64,000 nt of DNA, from assembly GCA_028285345.1 (NCBI GenBank), contig JANQPT010000038.1, forward strand, positions 62,001 through 126,000. Direction: 5' to 3'. This document shows positions 47,257 through 56,560 of the stretch, piece by piece. Both the position numbers and the translations under genes were made by a program. How positions within the stretch are numbered: position 1 is the stretch's first letter; the number at the start of each line of letters is the position of its first letter. The notes under the pieces are model-generated. The model was not told the origin of the DNA. It did not search any database and was given only the letters and a program-made list of their open reading frames with translations. Source of the stretch: Planctomycetales bacterium. Lineage in GTDB: Bacteria; Planctomycetota; Planctomycetia; Planctomycetales; Planctomycetaceae.

Positions 47257-50200
47257 ATGCGAGTGCAACGCAGCAAGCGACGGTTCGGCGGGCGACTGTG
47301 GCGGGCCGGGGTCGAGCGGAGCGGTTCAGTGCTGGTTGTCGTGCTGTGGCTGATGGCGCTGCTGTGGGTCATCGGTCTGTTCTTCGTTCTGTTCGCCACC
47401 ACCGAGCAGGGCGCCGCACAGAACTATTCCGACGCCGCCAAGGTCGATAACAGTTGCGGGGTCGATCCCGACGTGCTCTGGGATTGGGCGCTGCGCCAGA
47501 TTATCGTCGGACCGAAGTTCGACGAAGACAACGACAACGACCCCACGGCAGGCAATCCCGATTCTGAGAGTGAAAGTAGCCTGTATACATTCGACAGCCG
47601 CAGCCGCTTCAACCTCGGCCGGTACTCGATTATCGCACATGTGTTGGGCAATGATCTGCAGGCGTACAACGGCCAGGGGATCAATCTGATCACGACCGCC
47701 GCCAATCCGGGAATGCCGTTTGTCGATCAAGATTTCGACGGAGTGGCCGATGCGGATCAGTCGCTGCTTCAATACAACTATTCCTCCGCCGCCGTGCGTG
47801 ACGTCTCTGAAAACCCGATCGATGTCGCCAACGAAGCGGTCCCCCCGCCGACAACCGACGTGGGCTACACCTATCCCGACATCAATGCGATCTTCCTGTC
47901 AGCGCGGATCCCGGCCGGTCCCGGTCCGAATGGTATCCTGGGCGACGCGGACGATACGCCGCCGGTGATCATTCCCTCGTACCACCGACCGCAATATTTG
48001 CGGAGCACCGGCGCTCCCGTGACGCCGATTGTGGGCTGGGATACTGATGCCAACACCTCTCGCCGCATCTTCCGTCCGCACGAATTGCACGCGACCGTTG
48101 ATGCCAACGGCACCAGCTATACGCGCTACCTGCAGGGTGGCTGGAGTGCGGGCCCCGACGGCGCTCCGGGTGAAGTCGGTGTCGATGACGACATGGCGAA
48201 CGGTGTCGATGATCCGGGAGAGTTGGGTTTCGCCGGCACTGATGACGTGTTTAGTTTTCCGTTTGCATCCCACGCGACCCAACCGGTTGAACTGGGACCA
48301 GACGGGCAATACGGTGTCGCCGGGGTTGATGACGACATGGCGAACGGCGTTGACGACGTCGGTGAACTCGGTTGGCCCGGATCGGATGACGTGGTCTTTC
48401 GCGAGGGGATTTGGACCAACGACTCGGGTCCAAACGGCATCTTTGATTTCAGCGATTACAACTACGACGCCGACCCGGACGGAGACGGCATAAACGAAGG
48501 GATTTATATCCCGCTGGCATTCCCGGTTCAGGAATGCGGCGGTAAGCGGTTTGTGCCGCTGTTCTCGATTACGATTCGCGAAATGGACGCGTTGTTGAAT
48601 GCCAACGTTGCGGGCAACACGGAGGGAACGCGGTTGACGGGAACGTTGAGTCCCAGCGTTGAACGGTTCAATCAGTCGAACCAGGCGCTCTCCCCGTCGG
48701 AGTTGAGCCTGCATTACGCGATCAATGCCGACCCGCTAAGCGTATTGGACACCGATCCTGCCTGGGATGCCTACAAGGCAATGTTCGGTATCGATCCCAC
48801 GATGATCAATCGTGAAGTGCTGGCCAACATGGAGACGTTTTTCCTGCTGCATGGCCGGGGCGTCTACACCCAGCCGATGCCGGGCATGTATGTCTTCGAC
48901 AGCGCGCTGCCGGGACGTTACGGCGACATCGAGCGGCTCAACAATTCGGCGAGCGGGCTGCTGCTGAATGTCCCGCCCGACCCCAATCCCGACTTGTATC
49001 CGCGGGCGGGTGCGTGGGGTGTCGACGATGACGAAGACAGCAGCACCATTTACGGCAATGCCTTTTCGACCGATCGCACCAACGCCAACGCGTTCAATCA
49101 TCCGCTCGACATCTTGGGACTGGGACGATTTGTGAACGACGCCACCGGGAACGGCACGCTGCCGAACCGGCCGGACCTGGGAACCGATCCCAACCGCTGG
49201 GTGCAATACTTGGACTACGACGCCAATTTGGCTTCGTACGCATTCGACGACGTGTTTCCCACCCTGCTGGATTGGACGGCTCCCAATACCGAGTCGGCGG
49301 TGTTCAATCGCGATGAGGGAGACGAGATCGTGTTGCTGCCGGGATTTCCCGACGAATCGGCCCTGGATGCGGCATTCGGCGTGGAGGAGATTGCCGCGCT
49401 GCACAAAAGCGATTCCGACCCTGATGCGAACCTGATTCCTTCACGCCTGCGCGACTTGCTGCGTATCAGTTTTGACGAGGCAGGCACGTCGGTTGGATTT
49501 TTGACAGCGTCGGAACTTCGCCGGCAGTTCACCACGGTGAGTTGGGACCGCATCGAGTTTGCGCTGACCAGAGCGTTGAACCGCCAGTGGGAATCGGCGA
49601 ACAATTTTCCGCCGCAAGTCCCCGTCGCGCAATTAACCGGACAACAGCCGTTTCGCCAGGAGTTGATCGATCTGTTTCAAGTCGATTCCAGCGGCGTGAC
49701 TGACTCCAACTTGATCGGCCTGCAACGGAAATTGGATATAAACCGGCATTTGGTGACCAACGGCGGACAACTCCAGTTCCGCGAACTGACCACGTATGAC
49801 GCTGATCCCGTTCAGGCACGGCTCGATCGCCAGCAAAAGGCACGTGACATTTATGTCATCCTGTACGTGTTGTGCGGGGGACGCGACGCGGTCGATCTGG
49901 TCGGTCCGGACGGACAATTCGGCATTGCGTTGGTCGACGACGACGGCAATGGAGTCACCGACGACATTAGCGAACACTTGTGGCCCGGATCGGATGACGA
50001 GTCGTATTACAGCACCAACGCGGGCAATCAGCTCTACAGCAACGCCCAGATGAAGCAGATGGCGCAGTTCGCCGTCAATCTTGTCGACGCACTCGACGCC
50101 GACAACGTGATGACCGAGTTCGAATACGACGAGGACTTGAGCAACGGCTGGAACCTGGACGACGACCCGACAACCACTGGCGAACCCGACTCCGCCGCTC

Positions 50201-52305
50201 GGACCGTCTACGGCATGGAAGCGCAGCAGTTGACGTTCAGCGAAGTCGTGGCGATTCACGCCGACGTGTCGGCCCTGACCGGCGACCACAACGCGACGAG
50301 GTACAACGAAAACGATTCCAATGGTGACCGCCGCTATGTGTTTGTCGAACTTCGCAACGCCAGTCCGTTTGACGTCGATTTAACCGACGTGGATTTGTCC
50401 AACAGCGTCCCCGATCCCGCATGGCAGATTGTTTATTCGCCGTCGTACGTGACGACCGATCCCGCCGAGGAGAACTTGGAAAACAACTTGGGGATGCAGG
50501 AAGTCATTCAAATTCACCCCAATGCCGCCGCACCGGCGACGTCACGAATCGTCGAGGCGGGAGGGCTGTATAACATCGGCACGAGCGGGGGACATGACTA
50601 CGATGCCGTGAACATGGAGCAACGGCCGAGTGACTTTGTCGTCGATTGGAACCTGGACGGGTTCGCCGACTTTGACGTCATCATTCCGCGCCCCGCGGCA
50701 CCTGTTGGAACGATGTTGGCCGATCCGAGCAATCCGACGGTGGATTTGGATCTGGCGCACCCAGATCACGACGGTTGGGGAACGACCACGGACGGGACCG
50801 GCAGCCTGGCAGCGGGGACGGCCAACTTGTTACCGCTGTCGACTGGTGGCCCCGGCCCCTCTCCCGAGTTCAACGGCAAGGGCGCGTTTCTGACGACGAT
50901 GGACGCGGCGAGCGGAACACCGCTGACGCTGCATCTGAGGCGGCTCGCCGATCCCAGCCGGCCCTTCAATGCAGTGTCGAACCGCTGGGTGATCGTCGAC
51001 CGGATCGAGTTTACACCTCAGGCCTTTACCCTCAACGACGGCGACGCCGCCCCTGAATTGACGGCTGCCGTGAACGCAGTCACTTCCGATGAGCGGCCTC
51101 AGCCGCTGCGGCGGAAGCTCCCCACTGATCCCCGGCACACAGCCGGCGACATCGCCGGGGCAGGGACTGTGGGCAACTCGATTAGCACGATTAACGAGAC
51201 GACCACGATTCAATTCCCGAACGGCTTCACAGCATGGCAGCCTCACTTCGACCGTCACTACGCATCGATCATCGAGCTGATGTCGACGCCGTTGTACGGT
51301 CCCGGAGACGCCACCGCGTCGATATTACTTGACGACGCCGGTCTCAATGGCCAAACGATTCCGCAGATGGGCATCCAACTTCCGCCGTTGATCGACCGGG
51401 TCCGCCGTCGCATCGCGCAAGAGATGTTCCTTTTCCCGGATTATGACGGCGACCCAAGCACCCCGGCGACGCCTGCGGCGGATAACCGCTGGCACCGGCT
51501 GTTCGCATTCATCGAAGTTCCATCCAAAATGCACCGCGATCTGGGCGACGTCGCGCGCGTGCCGGGTCGCATCAATGTCAACGTGCTGCGACATCCCGGC
51601 GTCTTCGGCGGCATGATCGATGACCCGCTGGTGCATAATCTCAACTTGACCGCTCTTGATCTGACCGACACCGTGCTGGACGATACGGCGACGCCCCGGA
51701 CGCGGAATTGGTGGTACGAGTTCATTGCAGCGCGCGACGCAGTCGCGCTCCCGAACGGAAATCTCGTGGGGACCGCCGGGAAGGATCCGGTCACGAACCA
51801 ATACGTCCCCGGTGTGGCGGGAACACGTCCGTTTCGTGAATTCTCGCACTCCGACCACGGAACTCGATCGATTGACCACACGCTGTTGCGGCAGCTGTTA
51901 GGCCAGGTTGATCCCGGCCCCGTCTGGAGCACCCACAACCGTGACGGACGGCGGCTGTTTGAAGTGGGTCCCGGCGATGACAACGCCATGACCGACAGTG
52001 CGGTCGATTACCACATGCGTCACCGGCTCGCCTCCAAGGTCGTCAATCATGCGACGACGCGCAGCCATGTTTATGCGATCTTTATCGCGGTCGATTTCTT
52101 CGAAGTCGTTGACGACACGCCGGGGGACGGGATCGATAATCCCCGCATTGGAGCCAAGTTGTCGACGTCGCCGGGGCATCGCGGATTCTTCGTAATCGAT
52201 GTTTCCGATCCGCTCCAAGCGGGGGCCTACACGCCCCCGTCGGCCGGTGCCCGCGGCCGTTTTGACTTCAAGAAGTACATTATTCACCGCAGAACTGTGA
52301 ACTGA
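47257..52305 (+). CDS. Giant GspK-like minor pseudopilin (1682 aa)
   Basis: 1682 aa, about five times a usual GspK. The N-terminus (RSGSVLVVVLWLMALLWVIGLFF, helix about 24-46) is GspK-like: prepilin-type helix without Glu5 and with VLW-LLALL. The rest is extracytoplasmic, with three copies of a 32-residue Asp-rich module (48151-48246, 48295-48390, 49903-49998), other DxDxDG turns and a C-terminal domain that ends without a further membrane segment. GspK caps the pseudopilus tip, so a giant version could itself be the exposed business end. GGGAG seven bases before the ATG. Last of the pseudopilin run; nothing in it resembles an enzyme I can name. Confidence 0.88.
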   Translation: MRVQRSKRRFGGRLWRAGVERSGSVLVVVLWLMALLWVIGLFFVLFATTEQGAAQNYSDAAKVDNSCGVDPDVLWDWALRQIIVGPKFDEDNDNDPTAGNPDSESESSLYTFDSRSRFNLGRYSIIAHVLGNDLQAYNGQGINLITTAANPGMPFVDQDFDGVADADQSLLQYNYSSAAVRDVSENPIDVANEAVPPPTTDVGYTYPDINAIFLSARIPAGPGPNGILGDADDTPPVIIPSYHRPQYLRSTGAPVTPIVGWDTDANTSRRIFRPHELHATVDANGTSYTRYLQGGWSAGPDGAPGEVGVDDDMANGVDDPGELGFAGTDDVFSFPFASHATQPVELGPDGQYGVAGVDDDMANGVDDVGELGWPGSDDVVFREGIWTNDSGPNGIFDFSDYNYDADPDGDGINEGIYIPLAFPVQECGGKRFVPLFSITIREMDALLNANVAGNTEGTRLTGTLSPSVERFNQSNQALSPSELSLHYAINADPLSVLDTDPAWDAYKAMFGIDPTMINREVLANMETFFLLHGRGVYTQPMPGMYVFDSALPGRYGDIERLNNSASGLLLNVPPDPNPDLYPRAGAWGVDDDEDSSTIYGNAFSTDRTNANAFNHPLDILGLGRFVNDATGNGTLPNRPDLGTDPNRWVQYLDYDANLASYAFDDVFPTLLDWTAPNTESAVFNRDEGDEIVLLPGFPDESALDAAFGVEEIAALHKSDSDPDANLIPSRLRDLLRISFDEAGTSVGFLTASELRRQFTTVSWDRIEFALTRALNRQWESANNFPPQVPVAQLTGQQPFRQELIDLFQVDSSGVTDSNLIGLQRKLDINRHLVTNGGQLQFRELTTYDADPVQARLDRQQKARDIYVILYVLCGGRDAVDLVGPDGQFGIALVDDDGNGVTDDISEHLWPGSDDESYYSTNAGNQLYSNAQMKQMAQFAVNLVDALDADNVMTEFEYDEDLSNGWNLDDDPTTTGEPDSAARTVYGMEAQQLTFSEVVAIHADVSALTGDHNATRYNENDSNGDRRYVFVELRNASPFDVDLTDVDLSNSVPDPAWQIVYSPSYVTTDPAEENLENNLGMQEVIQIHPNAAAPATSRIVEAGGLYNIGTSGGHDYDAVNMEQRPSDFVVDWNLDGFADFDVIIPRPAAPVGTMLADPSNPTVDLDLAHPDHDGWGTTTDGTGSLAAGTANLLPLSTGGPGPSPEFNGKGAFLTTMDAASGTPLTLHLRRLADPSRPFNAVSNRWVIVDRIEFTPQAFTLNDGDAAPELTAAVNAVTSDERPQPLRRKLPTDPRHTAGDIAGAGTVGNSISTINETTTIQFPNGFTAWQPHFDRHYASIIELMSTPLYGPGDATASILLDDAGLNGQTIPQMGIQLPPLIDRVRRRIAQEMFLFPDYDGDPSTPATPAADNRWHRLFAFIEVPSKMHRDLGDVARVPGRINVNVLRHPGVFGGMIDDPLVHNLNLTALDLTDTVLDDTATPRTRNWWYEFIAARDAVALPNGNLVGTAGKDPVTNQYVPGVAGTRPFREFSHSDHGTRSIDHTLLRQLLGQVDPGPVWSTHNRDGRRLFEVGPGDDNAMTDSAVDYHMRHRLASKVVNHATTRSHVYAIFIAVDFFEVVDDTPGDGIDNPRIGAKLSTSPGHRGFFVIDVSDPLQAGAYTPPSAGARGRFDFKKYIIHRRTVN
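48151..48246 (+). repeat. 32-residue Asp-rich module, copy 1 in the GspK-like protein
   Basis: Encodes GPDGAPGEVGVDDDMANG followed by VDDPGELGFAGTDD. Acidic side chains at alternating spacing resemble calcium-binding loops. Confidence 0.75.
48295..48390 (+). repeat. 32-residue Asp-rich module, copy 2 in the GspK-like protein
   Basis: Encodes GPDGQYGVAGVDDDMANG followed by VDDVGELGWPGSDD, 48 bp after copy 1. Confidence 0.75.
49903..49998 (+). repeat. 32-residue Asp-rich module, copy 3 in the GspK-like protein
   Basis: Encodes GPDGQFGIALVDDDGNG followed by VTDDISEHLWPGSDD, 1.5 kb after copy 2. Confidence 0.7.
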
Positions 52306-52747
52306 TGAAAGGCCTCGATGAGCCGACCTCAGCCGCCTTCTTGTCGGTGGTAATTTGGCTTATTGTTTGGCACACAGTTTGCATAGAGATTTTGAACAAA
52401 GTTGCCGTTTTGGCCTACCAATTCGCCTCCACGACCGGCCATAATGAAAGGAGCCGCACAATTGACAAATTTCAATTGTTTTGGGGCCGGTGGGGCATTT
52501 TTCTGCGCGATTCCGCCGTGTCTGTCGCGTTATCACCGATGCCCGCCGCATCAGGGATGCCGGCCAGCGGGAATTTTGCATTTCTTCCTGCTACAATGGA
52601 AGAATCCTCTCACGGAAGTGTACCAATCGTGTGAAATCAGGACCAAAAAAACGTAGTAAGAACTAGCCCAGAGGCTTGCCCGGGGATGGCGGGCCACAAC
52701 CGAGATCAGCTTCCTACACCACCTTACGTTTCATTGGAGAACTTCAG
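52306..52747. other. Intergenic leader of the DUF1559 prepilin gene
   Basis: 442 bp. An open frame of 109 codons begins on the giant gene's stop (ATG at 52305), but it has no family resemblance and its middle overlaps a sigma-54 promoter match, so I do not call it. The downstream half would be a long untranslated leader. Confidence 0.45.
52367..52383 (+). promoter_or_regulatory. Candidate sigma-54 (RpoN) promoter
   Basis: TTGGCACACAGTTTGCA matches the -24/-12 consensus (TTGGCACG-N4-TTGCA) with the required GG-N10-GC spacing (GG at 52369-52370, GC at 52381-52382). It points at the DUF1559 prepilin gene, leaving a leader of about 350 nt. Pilin genes are classic RpoN targets in proteobacteria. 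Confidence 0.55.
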
Positions 52748-53932
52748 ATGCAAAAACGACGCACCCTGGGTGTTGCAAAACACCGCAAAGGCTTCACATT
52801 GATCGAGCTGCTTGTGGTGATTTCGATCATCGCGCTGCTCATCGCCCTGCTGGCTCCCGCCATTCAGAGCGCACGTGAAGCCGCCCGCCGCACACAGTGC
52901 ATCAACCGGTTGAAAAACCTTGGTTTGGCGATGCACAACTTCGCCAACGGCAACAACAACCGCCTCCCGAATTTGAGCCGGACGTTGGGACCGTACAACG
53001 ATGGCTCCAACGACGTGTCTCGCGATGTGGCCTGGACCTACGAGTTGCTCGGATTTCTGGACAACCGTCCGCTATTCGACAACTTTCTCGATCCTTACGA
53101 TGCTAATGTGCCCGTCGCCGAAAAACGAATCACAGGCGATCCCGGTACGGCGCAACTCACCGTGTTCACCTGTCCCGACGACCTGAATAACTCAGCACAA
53201 CCGGGTGGATTGACTTACGTGGTCAACGGCGGAATCGGCGATTTCGCGGCGATCGATCCGATGGACTTGTCTCTCGGTTTTACGGAAACCGGCGCGACAT
53301 ACCTGGCCGCTCCGTCCTCTGATGTGGGATTGATTGATCCTTCGGTTCCGCAGGCTCCGGTTTACGGTCACGATCCGGCCAACAATCCGATCGTCGACTG
53401 GGACGGCGATGGTACGATTGACGTCGAAGATATTAACACCGCCTACCGGACCGGTGTCTTCTTCCGTCCGAACAACGCCATCAAGATGACGTTGGACCGG
53501 ATTTCCCGCGGCGACGGACTTCAAAACACGATGATGATCTCTGAAAACGTGAATGCGGGCATCGACAAAGACTGGGCCAGCCCCCGTTTCGCCAACATGG
53601 CATTCGGCCTCGATGCCGAAGTTGACATGTCCGGCGTTCCGCAAAAGTTTGAAGGTGCGAACACTGCCGACACGTCGATTCCGCTGCGTTACGGCGGCAC
53701 ATCGACCGTTGGGTTGGAAGGATTTCGCGTCAACGATGAGAAGGAAGGCAACCTTCCCGGCTTGGCTTATGGTCTGAACTCCGGTCATCCCGGTTTGGTC
53801 GTAGTCTGTTGGTGCGATGGTCGCGTGAAGGCGATCAGCGAAAACATCGACGAAGACGTCCTGGTGAGACTGATTACCTCCGACGGAACGCGCGGCGGGC
53901 AACAAGTTCTGGACGACGCCTTTACTGAGTAG
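52748..53932 (+). CDS. DUF1559 prepilin-type protein (H-X9-DG C-terminus)
   Basis: 394 aa. Leader [15 protein letters not shown] | [20 protein letters not shown] with Glu5, then [25 protein letters not shown], the hallmark of the DUF1559 family that is expanded in planctomycetes. The C-terminal H-x9-DG motif is His-Pro-Gly followed by a hydrophobic strand and Cys-Asp-Gly (about residues 350-361). GGAGA nine bases before the ATG at 52748 sets the start. It stands behind the sigma-54 promoter match and before a very strong terminator, so it is probably a separately regulated, highly expressed pilin of the machine encoded upstream. Confidence 0.93.
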   Translation: MQKRRTLGVAKHRKGFTLIELLVVISIIALLIALLAPAIQSAREAARRTQCINRLKNLGLAMHNFANGNNNRLPNLSRTLGPYNDGSNDVSRDVAWTYELLGFLDNRPLFDNFLDPYDANVPVAEKRITGDPGTAQLTVFTCPDDLNNSAQPGGLTYVVNGGIGDFAAIDPMDLSLGFTETGATYLAAPSSDVGLIDPSVPQAPVYGHDPANNPIVDWDGDGTIDVEDINTAYRTGVFFRPNNAIKMTLDRISRGDGLQNTMMISENVNAGIDKDWASPRFANMAFGLDAEVDMSGVPQKFEGANTADTSIPLRYGGTSTVGLEGFRVNDEKEGNLPGLAYGLNSGHPGLVVVCWCDGRVKAISENIDEDVLVRLITSDGTRGGQQVLDDAFTE

Positions 53933-53990
53933 TCCGTCGTCGACATTGCTCCTCGTTTGGGAGAGGAAGCTGATCTCAATCGACAAGAGC

Positions 53991-54033
53991 ACTCCCCGGT
54001 TTCTGTCTTCAGAAACCGGGGAGTATTTTTTTT
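53991..54033 (+). terminator. Strong intrinsic terminator of the DUF1559 gene
   Basis: ACTCCCCGGTTTCTG (53991-54005), loop TCTT, CAGAAACCGGGGAGT (54010-54024): a perfect 15-bp stem followed by A and eight T residues. The strongest terminator in the window. Confidence 0.9.
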
Positions 54034-54045
54034 CGGGATGGCTAC

Positions 54046-54134
54046 AACTTGTTTCAATACCCTCTGCCGCGTGACGCAGCCGCTTGTATGACAGTGTCTT
54101 GAACAAGCGCAACCGGGTATTGAAACTGGTTCTA
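54046..54134. repeat. Palindromic repeat, copy 2 (nested)
   Basis: GTTTCAATACCC (54051-54062) and GGGTATTGAAAC (54115-54126) are perfectly complementary, with an inner pair CGCTTGT/ACAAGCG (54081-54087/54103-54109) and outer AAC/GTT. The right arm ends TTGAAACTGGTTCTA (54120-54134), identical to 2724-2738. It lies between the DUF1559 terminator and the rpsT terminator. Confidence 0.55.
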
Positions 54135-54136
54135 AT

Positions 54137-54169
54137 AAAAAACGCCGCAGAGATGATTCCGCGGCGTTT
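54137..54169 (-). terminator. Intrinsic terminator of rpsT
   Basis: AAACGCCGC (54140-54148) pairs with GCGGCGTTT (54161-54169); on the minus strand the hairpin runs into a T-rich tract (A run 54137-54142 on plus). It lies 35 bp past the rpsT stop. Confidence 0.8.
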
Positions 54170-54204
54170 GATTTGTTCGAACTTAAGACCGGCGTGCCGG
54201 CCCG

Positions 54205-54456
54205 TTACAGCAGCTTGCTGAGACGCGATTTCATCCGAGCCGCTGCGTTCTTGTGAATCAGGTTTTTAGCGGCCGCCTGATCCAACTTCTTGACTGCTTG
54301 GCGGAACTTGGTCTGTTTGTCGTCCGGGTCATCACCCGCAGCAGCGATCCGAAAATCCTTGATCACGGACCGCAGCGTCGATCTGGCGGAACGATTCCGC
54401 AGGCGTCGTTTTTCGTCTTGTCGCAAGCGTTTCTTCTGACTCTTGAGATTTGGCAT
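54205..54456 (-). CDS. rpsT: 30S ribosomal protein S20
   Basis: 83 aa, usual length, very basic and all helical. [22 protein letters not shown] at the start and [20 protein letters not shown] at the end are the S20 signatures. It binds 16S rRNA during small-subunit assembly. It is a single gene, as often seen, with its own terminator, convergent with the DUF1559 prepilin gene. In proteobacteria S20 represses its own translation; nothing here shows whether that applies. Confidence 0.97.
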   Translation of the reverse strand: MPNLKSQKKRLRQDEKRRLRNRSARSTLRSVIKDFRIAAAGDDPDDKQTKFRQAVKKLDQAAAKNLIHKNAAARMKSRLSKLL

Positions 54457-54688
54457 TTAACTGAATGCGTTCCTCGATCTGACACGGTAATTGTCGATGC
54501 CGCCGGAAGTTGCGGCAGGGATTCGATGTTTTGAGTACCGCAGTGTAGCGATTTGCGGCAGTCTTCACCAGCCCACCAAGTTCCGTGAGCGGCAAAAACC
54601 TGAGATTTTCGAGCTGAATCGACGGATTACTCATCGCAACGGCGACAAACTTAAAGGAACGGGCTCGTGTCGGAGTCCCGTTGCCGTT

Positions 54689-56113
54689 CTATTTCCCGCG
54701 TGCCTGTATGCGTTCCAGCCTGGCGACGGCATCCTTGTATCCGTAGTCGACGGCCAGCAACATGCTGAAGTATTTTTCGGCTTCCGCCCAATCTTGGGCC
54801 TGTTCACAGATTGTCCCCAACAGGTAGACCGCCTCCTTGTACATCTTGGGGTGCGTTTCGTGGTCGATTTCATTGAGCGACTGTTCCAGCTGGTGCCGGG
54901 CCAGTTGCGGCTTTGCGTCTTCGATGAAACAGATTCCCAGGCGAACCAAGCCTTCGCCCCGCACGCGGGTATCGGTAACCGCCTTTTGCAGCAAGGGAAT
55001 CGCAATCCGGTATTCCTTACATCGCATTTGTAGTGCGGCGAGTTCCAGCTTCAGCCGCATGTCGGACGGATAACGCTGTTCCCGTTCTGTCAGGACTTGA
55101 ATCTTGCGCCGAACAAATTTGGCGTTGTATTGCTGGGCGAGTTTCTTGTTCTCCGGCGTTGGATTCTGTGCCGCCTTCGTTTTCGCCTCCGTAATGGCTT
55201 TTTCAAACTCGAACAGCTCGACATCTTCGAGCTTTTCGCGGATGTTGACGTCGCCACCTGAAAGATCCAAGGCTTGTTGATAGAGCTGTTTTGCCTCTTG
55301 GAGCTGCTTGCTCCGCATGTAGAGATCGGCAAGTTTTAGATAGTGATCTTTATTGTCCGGCTCCTTGCGGATGGCACGTTGCAGGTCGGCCTCAAGTGAC
55401 ATTCCCGGACCGTCGGCGACCTCATGCCCCGACTTAATCCGCTTGGCAACCTCGTGGTCGGCCATGAGGTCTTTGGTGCTCTTGGCGTCCTCAAAATTGG
55501 CGTGGTCGATGGTCGATTCCGCCGCCAATTGGCTGCATTTGGAGCGGGGCACCGGGTCGAGCGGATCCAGCTGCCGCAATTTTTCCCAGCAGGAAATCGC
55601 CGCGCGATAGTCGCGCCGATCTTCGTACAGCTTGGCCAAACTTCGATTGAGTTCCCGATCGTTGGGAGTGGCTTTCAAGGCTCTGAGGTACGAGTAGATG
55701 GCAATCAACTGGAAGCCGGACGCCCGATCTTCGTTACTGACGTCAAGTGCGGCCTCGGCTCGTCCAGCGCAGGCGTCGCCGAGATCTTTGTTCAGCTGCG
55801 CATCCCAGGGATTGACGGCCAATCCATCCTCAGCGATTGTGTCGAGATCGTCCCAGTTCTTCGTGAGCCGGGCTTTCTTGACCTTGCCCCGGACTCCCAT
55901 CAGTTTGGCGCTGGCCATCTTTGCGCCAGTGCCGTTGTTGCCGTACTTCTTCTCTTCGGCGCCGCGCAGGGTCTCGCGATACATCTTGTTGTCCGGCACA
56001 AGTCGGACGGACTGGCGGAACATCTCGATCGCGTAGTCCCAATTCGCCTTGCCGAGCGCTTCGGTCCCCCGCTTCCAACAATCTCCGGCGATCTTATTCT
56101 TGTCGGCAGCCAT
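54689..56113 (-). CDS. TPR-repeat protein
   Basis: 474 aa, no signal peptide, so probably cytoplasmic. An N-terminal module MAADKNKIAGDCWKRGTEAL...YRETLRGAEEKKYG is followed by tetratricopeptide repeats (about 85-200, then 225-290 and 330-470) that end AVARLERIQARGK. GAGG six bases before the ATG at 56113 sets the start; a TTG four codons upstream is also in frame. The first 52 residues are duplicated in a 55-aa gene just upstream (56393-56560). The role is unknown; a protein-interaction scaffold is all the sequence shows. Confidence 0.85.
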   Translation of the reverse strand: MAADKNKIAGDCWKRGTEALGKANWDYAIEMFRQSVRLVPDNKMYRETLRGAEEKKYGNNGTGAKMASAKLMGVRGKVKKARLTKNWDDLDTIAEDGLAVNPWDAQLNKDLGDACAGRAEAALDVSNEDRASGFQLIAIYSYLRALKATPNDRELNRSLAKLYEDRRDYRAAISCWEKLRQLDPLDPVPRSKCSQLAAESTIDHANFEDAKSTKDLMADHEVAKRIKSGHEVADGPGMSLEADLQRAIRKEPDNKDHYLKLADLYMRSKQLQEAKQLYQQALDLSGGDVNIREKLEDVELFEFEKAITEAKTKAAQNPTPENKKLAQQYNAKFVRRKIQVLTEREQRYPSDMRLKLELAALQMRCKEYRIAIPLLQKAVTDTRVRGEGLVRLGICFIEDAKPQLARHQLEQSLNEIDHETHPKMYKEAVYLLGTICEQAQDWAEAEKYFSMLLAVDYGYKDAVARLERIQARGK

Positions 56114-56231
56114 CGGTCGCCTCAAATTGTTTCGATGTTGAATTTCGAAGAGTCGGATAAAGAAAACAAATGAATCAAAATCTATCTCCGGCAGGTTCCA
56201 CCGGACCTAGTATTTGCTTTGAGCAAGAGGG

Positions 56232-56357
56232 CTAGGCTCTGTCGGATAACCGTCATTGACTCCTGACAAAATCAGCCGCATCGCGCTAGCGACCGGTTAT
56301 TGTTTAGTGAAACCGTGGGCTAGCGCCCGGCGGCTGGTTGTTTCCGACAATGCCTAG
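56232..56357. repeat. 126-bp nested palindrome (MITE/REP-like)
   Basis: Matching arms from the outside in: CTAGGC/GCCTAG (56232-56237/56352-56357), TGTCGGA/TCCGACA (56240-56246/56343-56349), CAGCCGC/GCGGCTG (56273-56279/56330-56336), GCGCTAGC/GCTAGCGC (56283-56290/56319-56326) and CGGTT/AACCG (56294-56298/56311-56315). The layout suggests a small non-autonomous mobile element or a structured repeat. It separates the TPR gene from its truncated copy. Confidence 0.6.
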
Positions 56358-56392
56358 TTCAAATTGATGTCATCGTTGCGATCGCACCTTGG

Positions 56393-56560
56393 CTAAGTGG
56401 CGAGGGCACCTCGTAGTGTCTCGCGAAACGTTCTGTTCTCCGGCACGAGTCGCACGCTCTCCCGAAACATCCAGATTGCGTAGTCCCATTCGCTTCGACC
56501 CAGTGCGTCGACTCCCTGCTTCCAACAATCTTGGGCCGTCCTGTAATTGTCGGCAGCCAT
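56393..56560 (-). CDS. Truncated 55-aa copy of the TPR protein N-terminus
   Basis: On the minus strand the frame from the ATG at 56560 to the TAG at 56393 encodes 55 residues: MAADNYRTAQDCWKQGVDAL, then GRSEWDYAIWMFRESVRLVP and ENRTFRETLRGALAT. This aligns without gaps to residues 1-52 of the TPR protein encoded at 54689-56113 (shared: MAAD, DCWK-G--ALG, WDYAI-MFR-SVRLVP-N, FRETLRGA or YRETLRGA). GAGG six bases before the ATG is also conserved. It could be a functional one-repeat protein or the remains of a duplication cut by the palindrome next to it. Confidence 0.6.
   Translation of the reverse strand: MAADNYRTAQDCWKQGVDALGRSEWDYAIWMFRESVRLVPENRTFRETLRGALAT

Noticed and set aside
52305-52634. 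109-codon plus-strand frame beginning on the stop of the giant GspK-like gene
   Set aside because: No family resemblance and no ribosome binding site of its own, and a sigma-54 promoter match lies inside it. More likely a chance frame in the leader.
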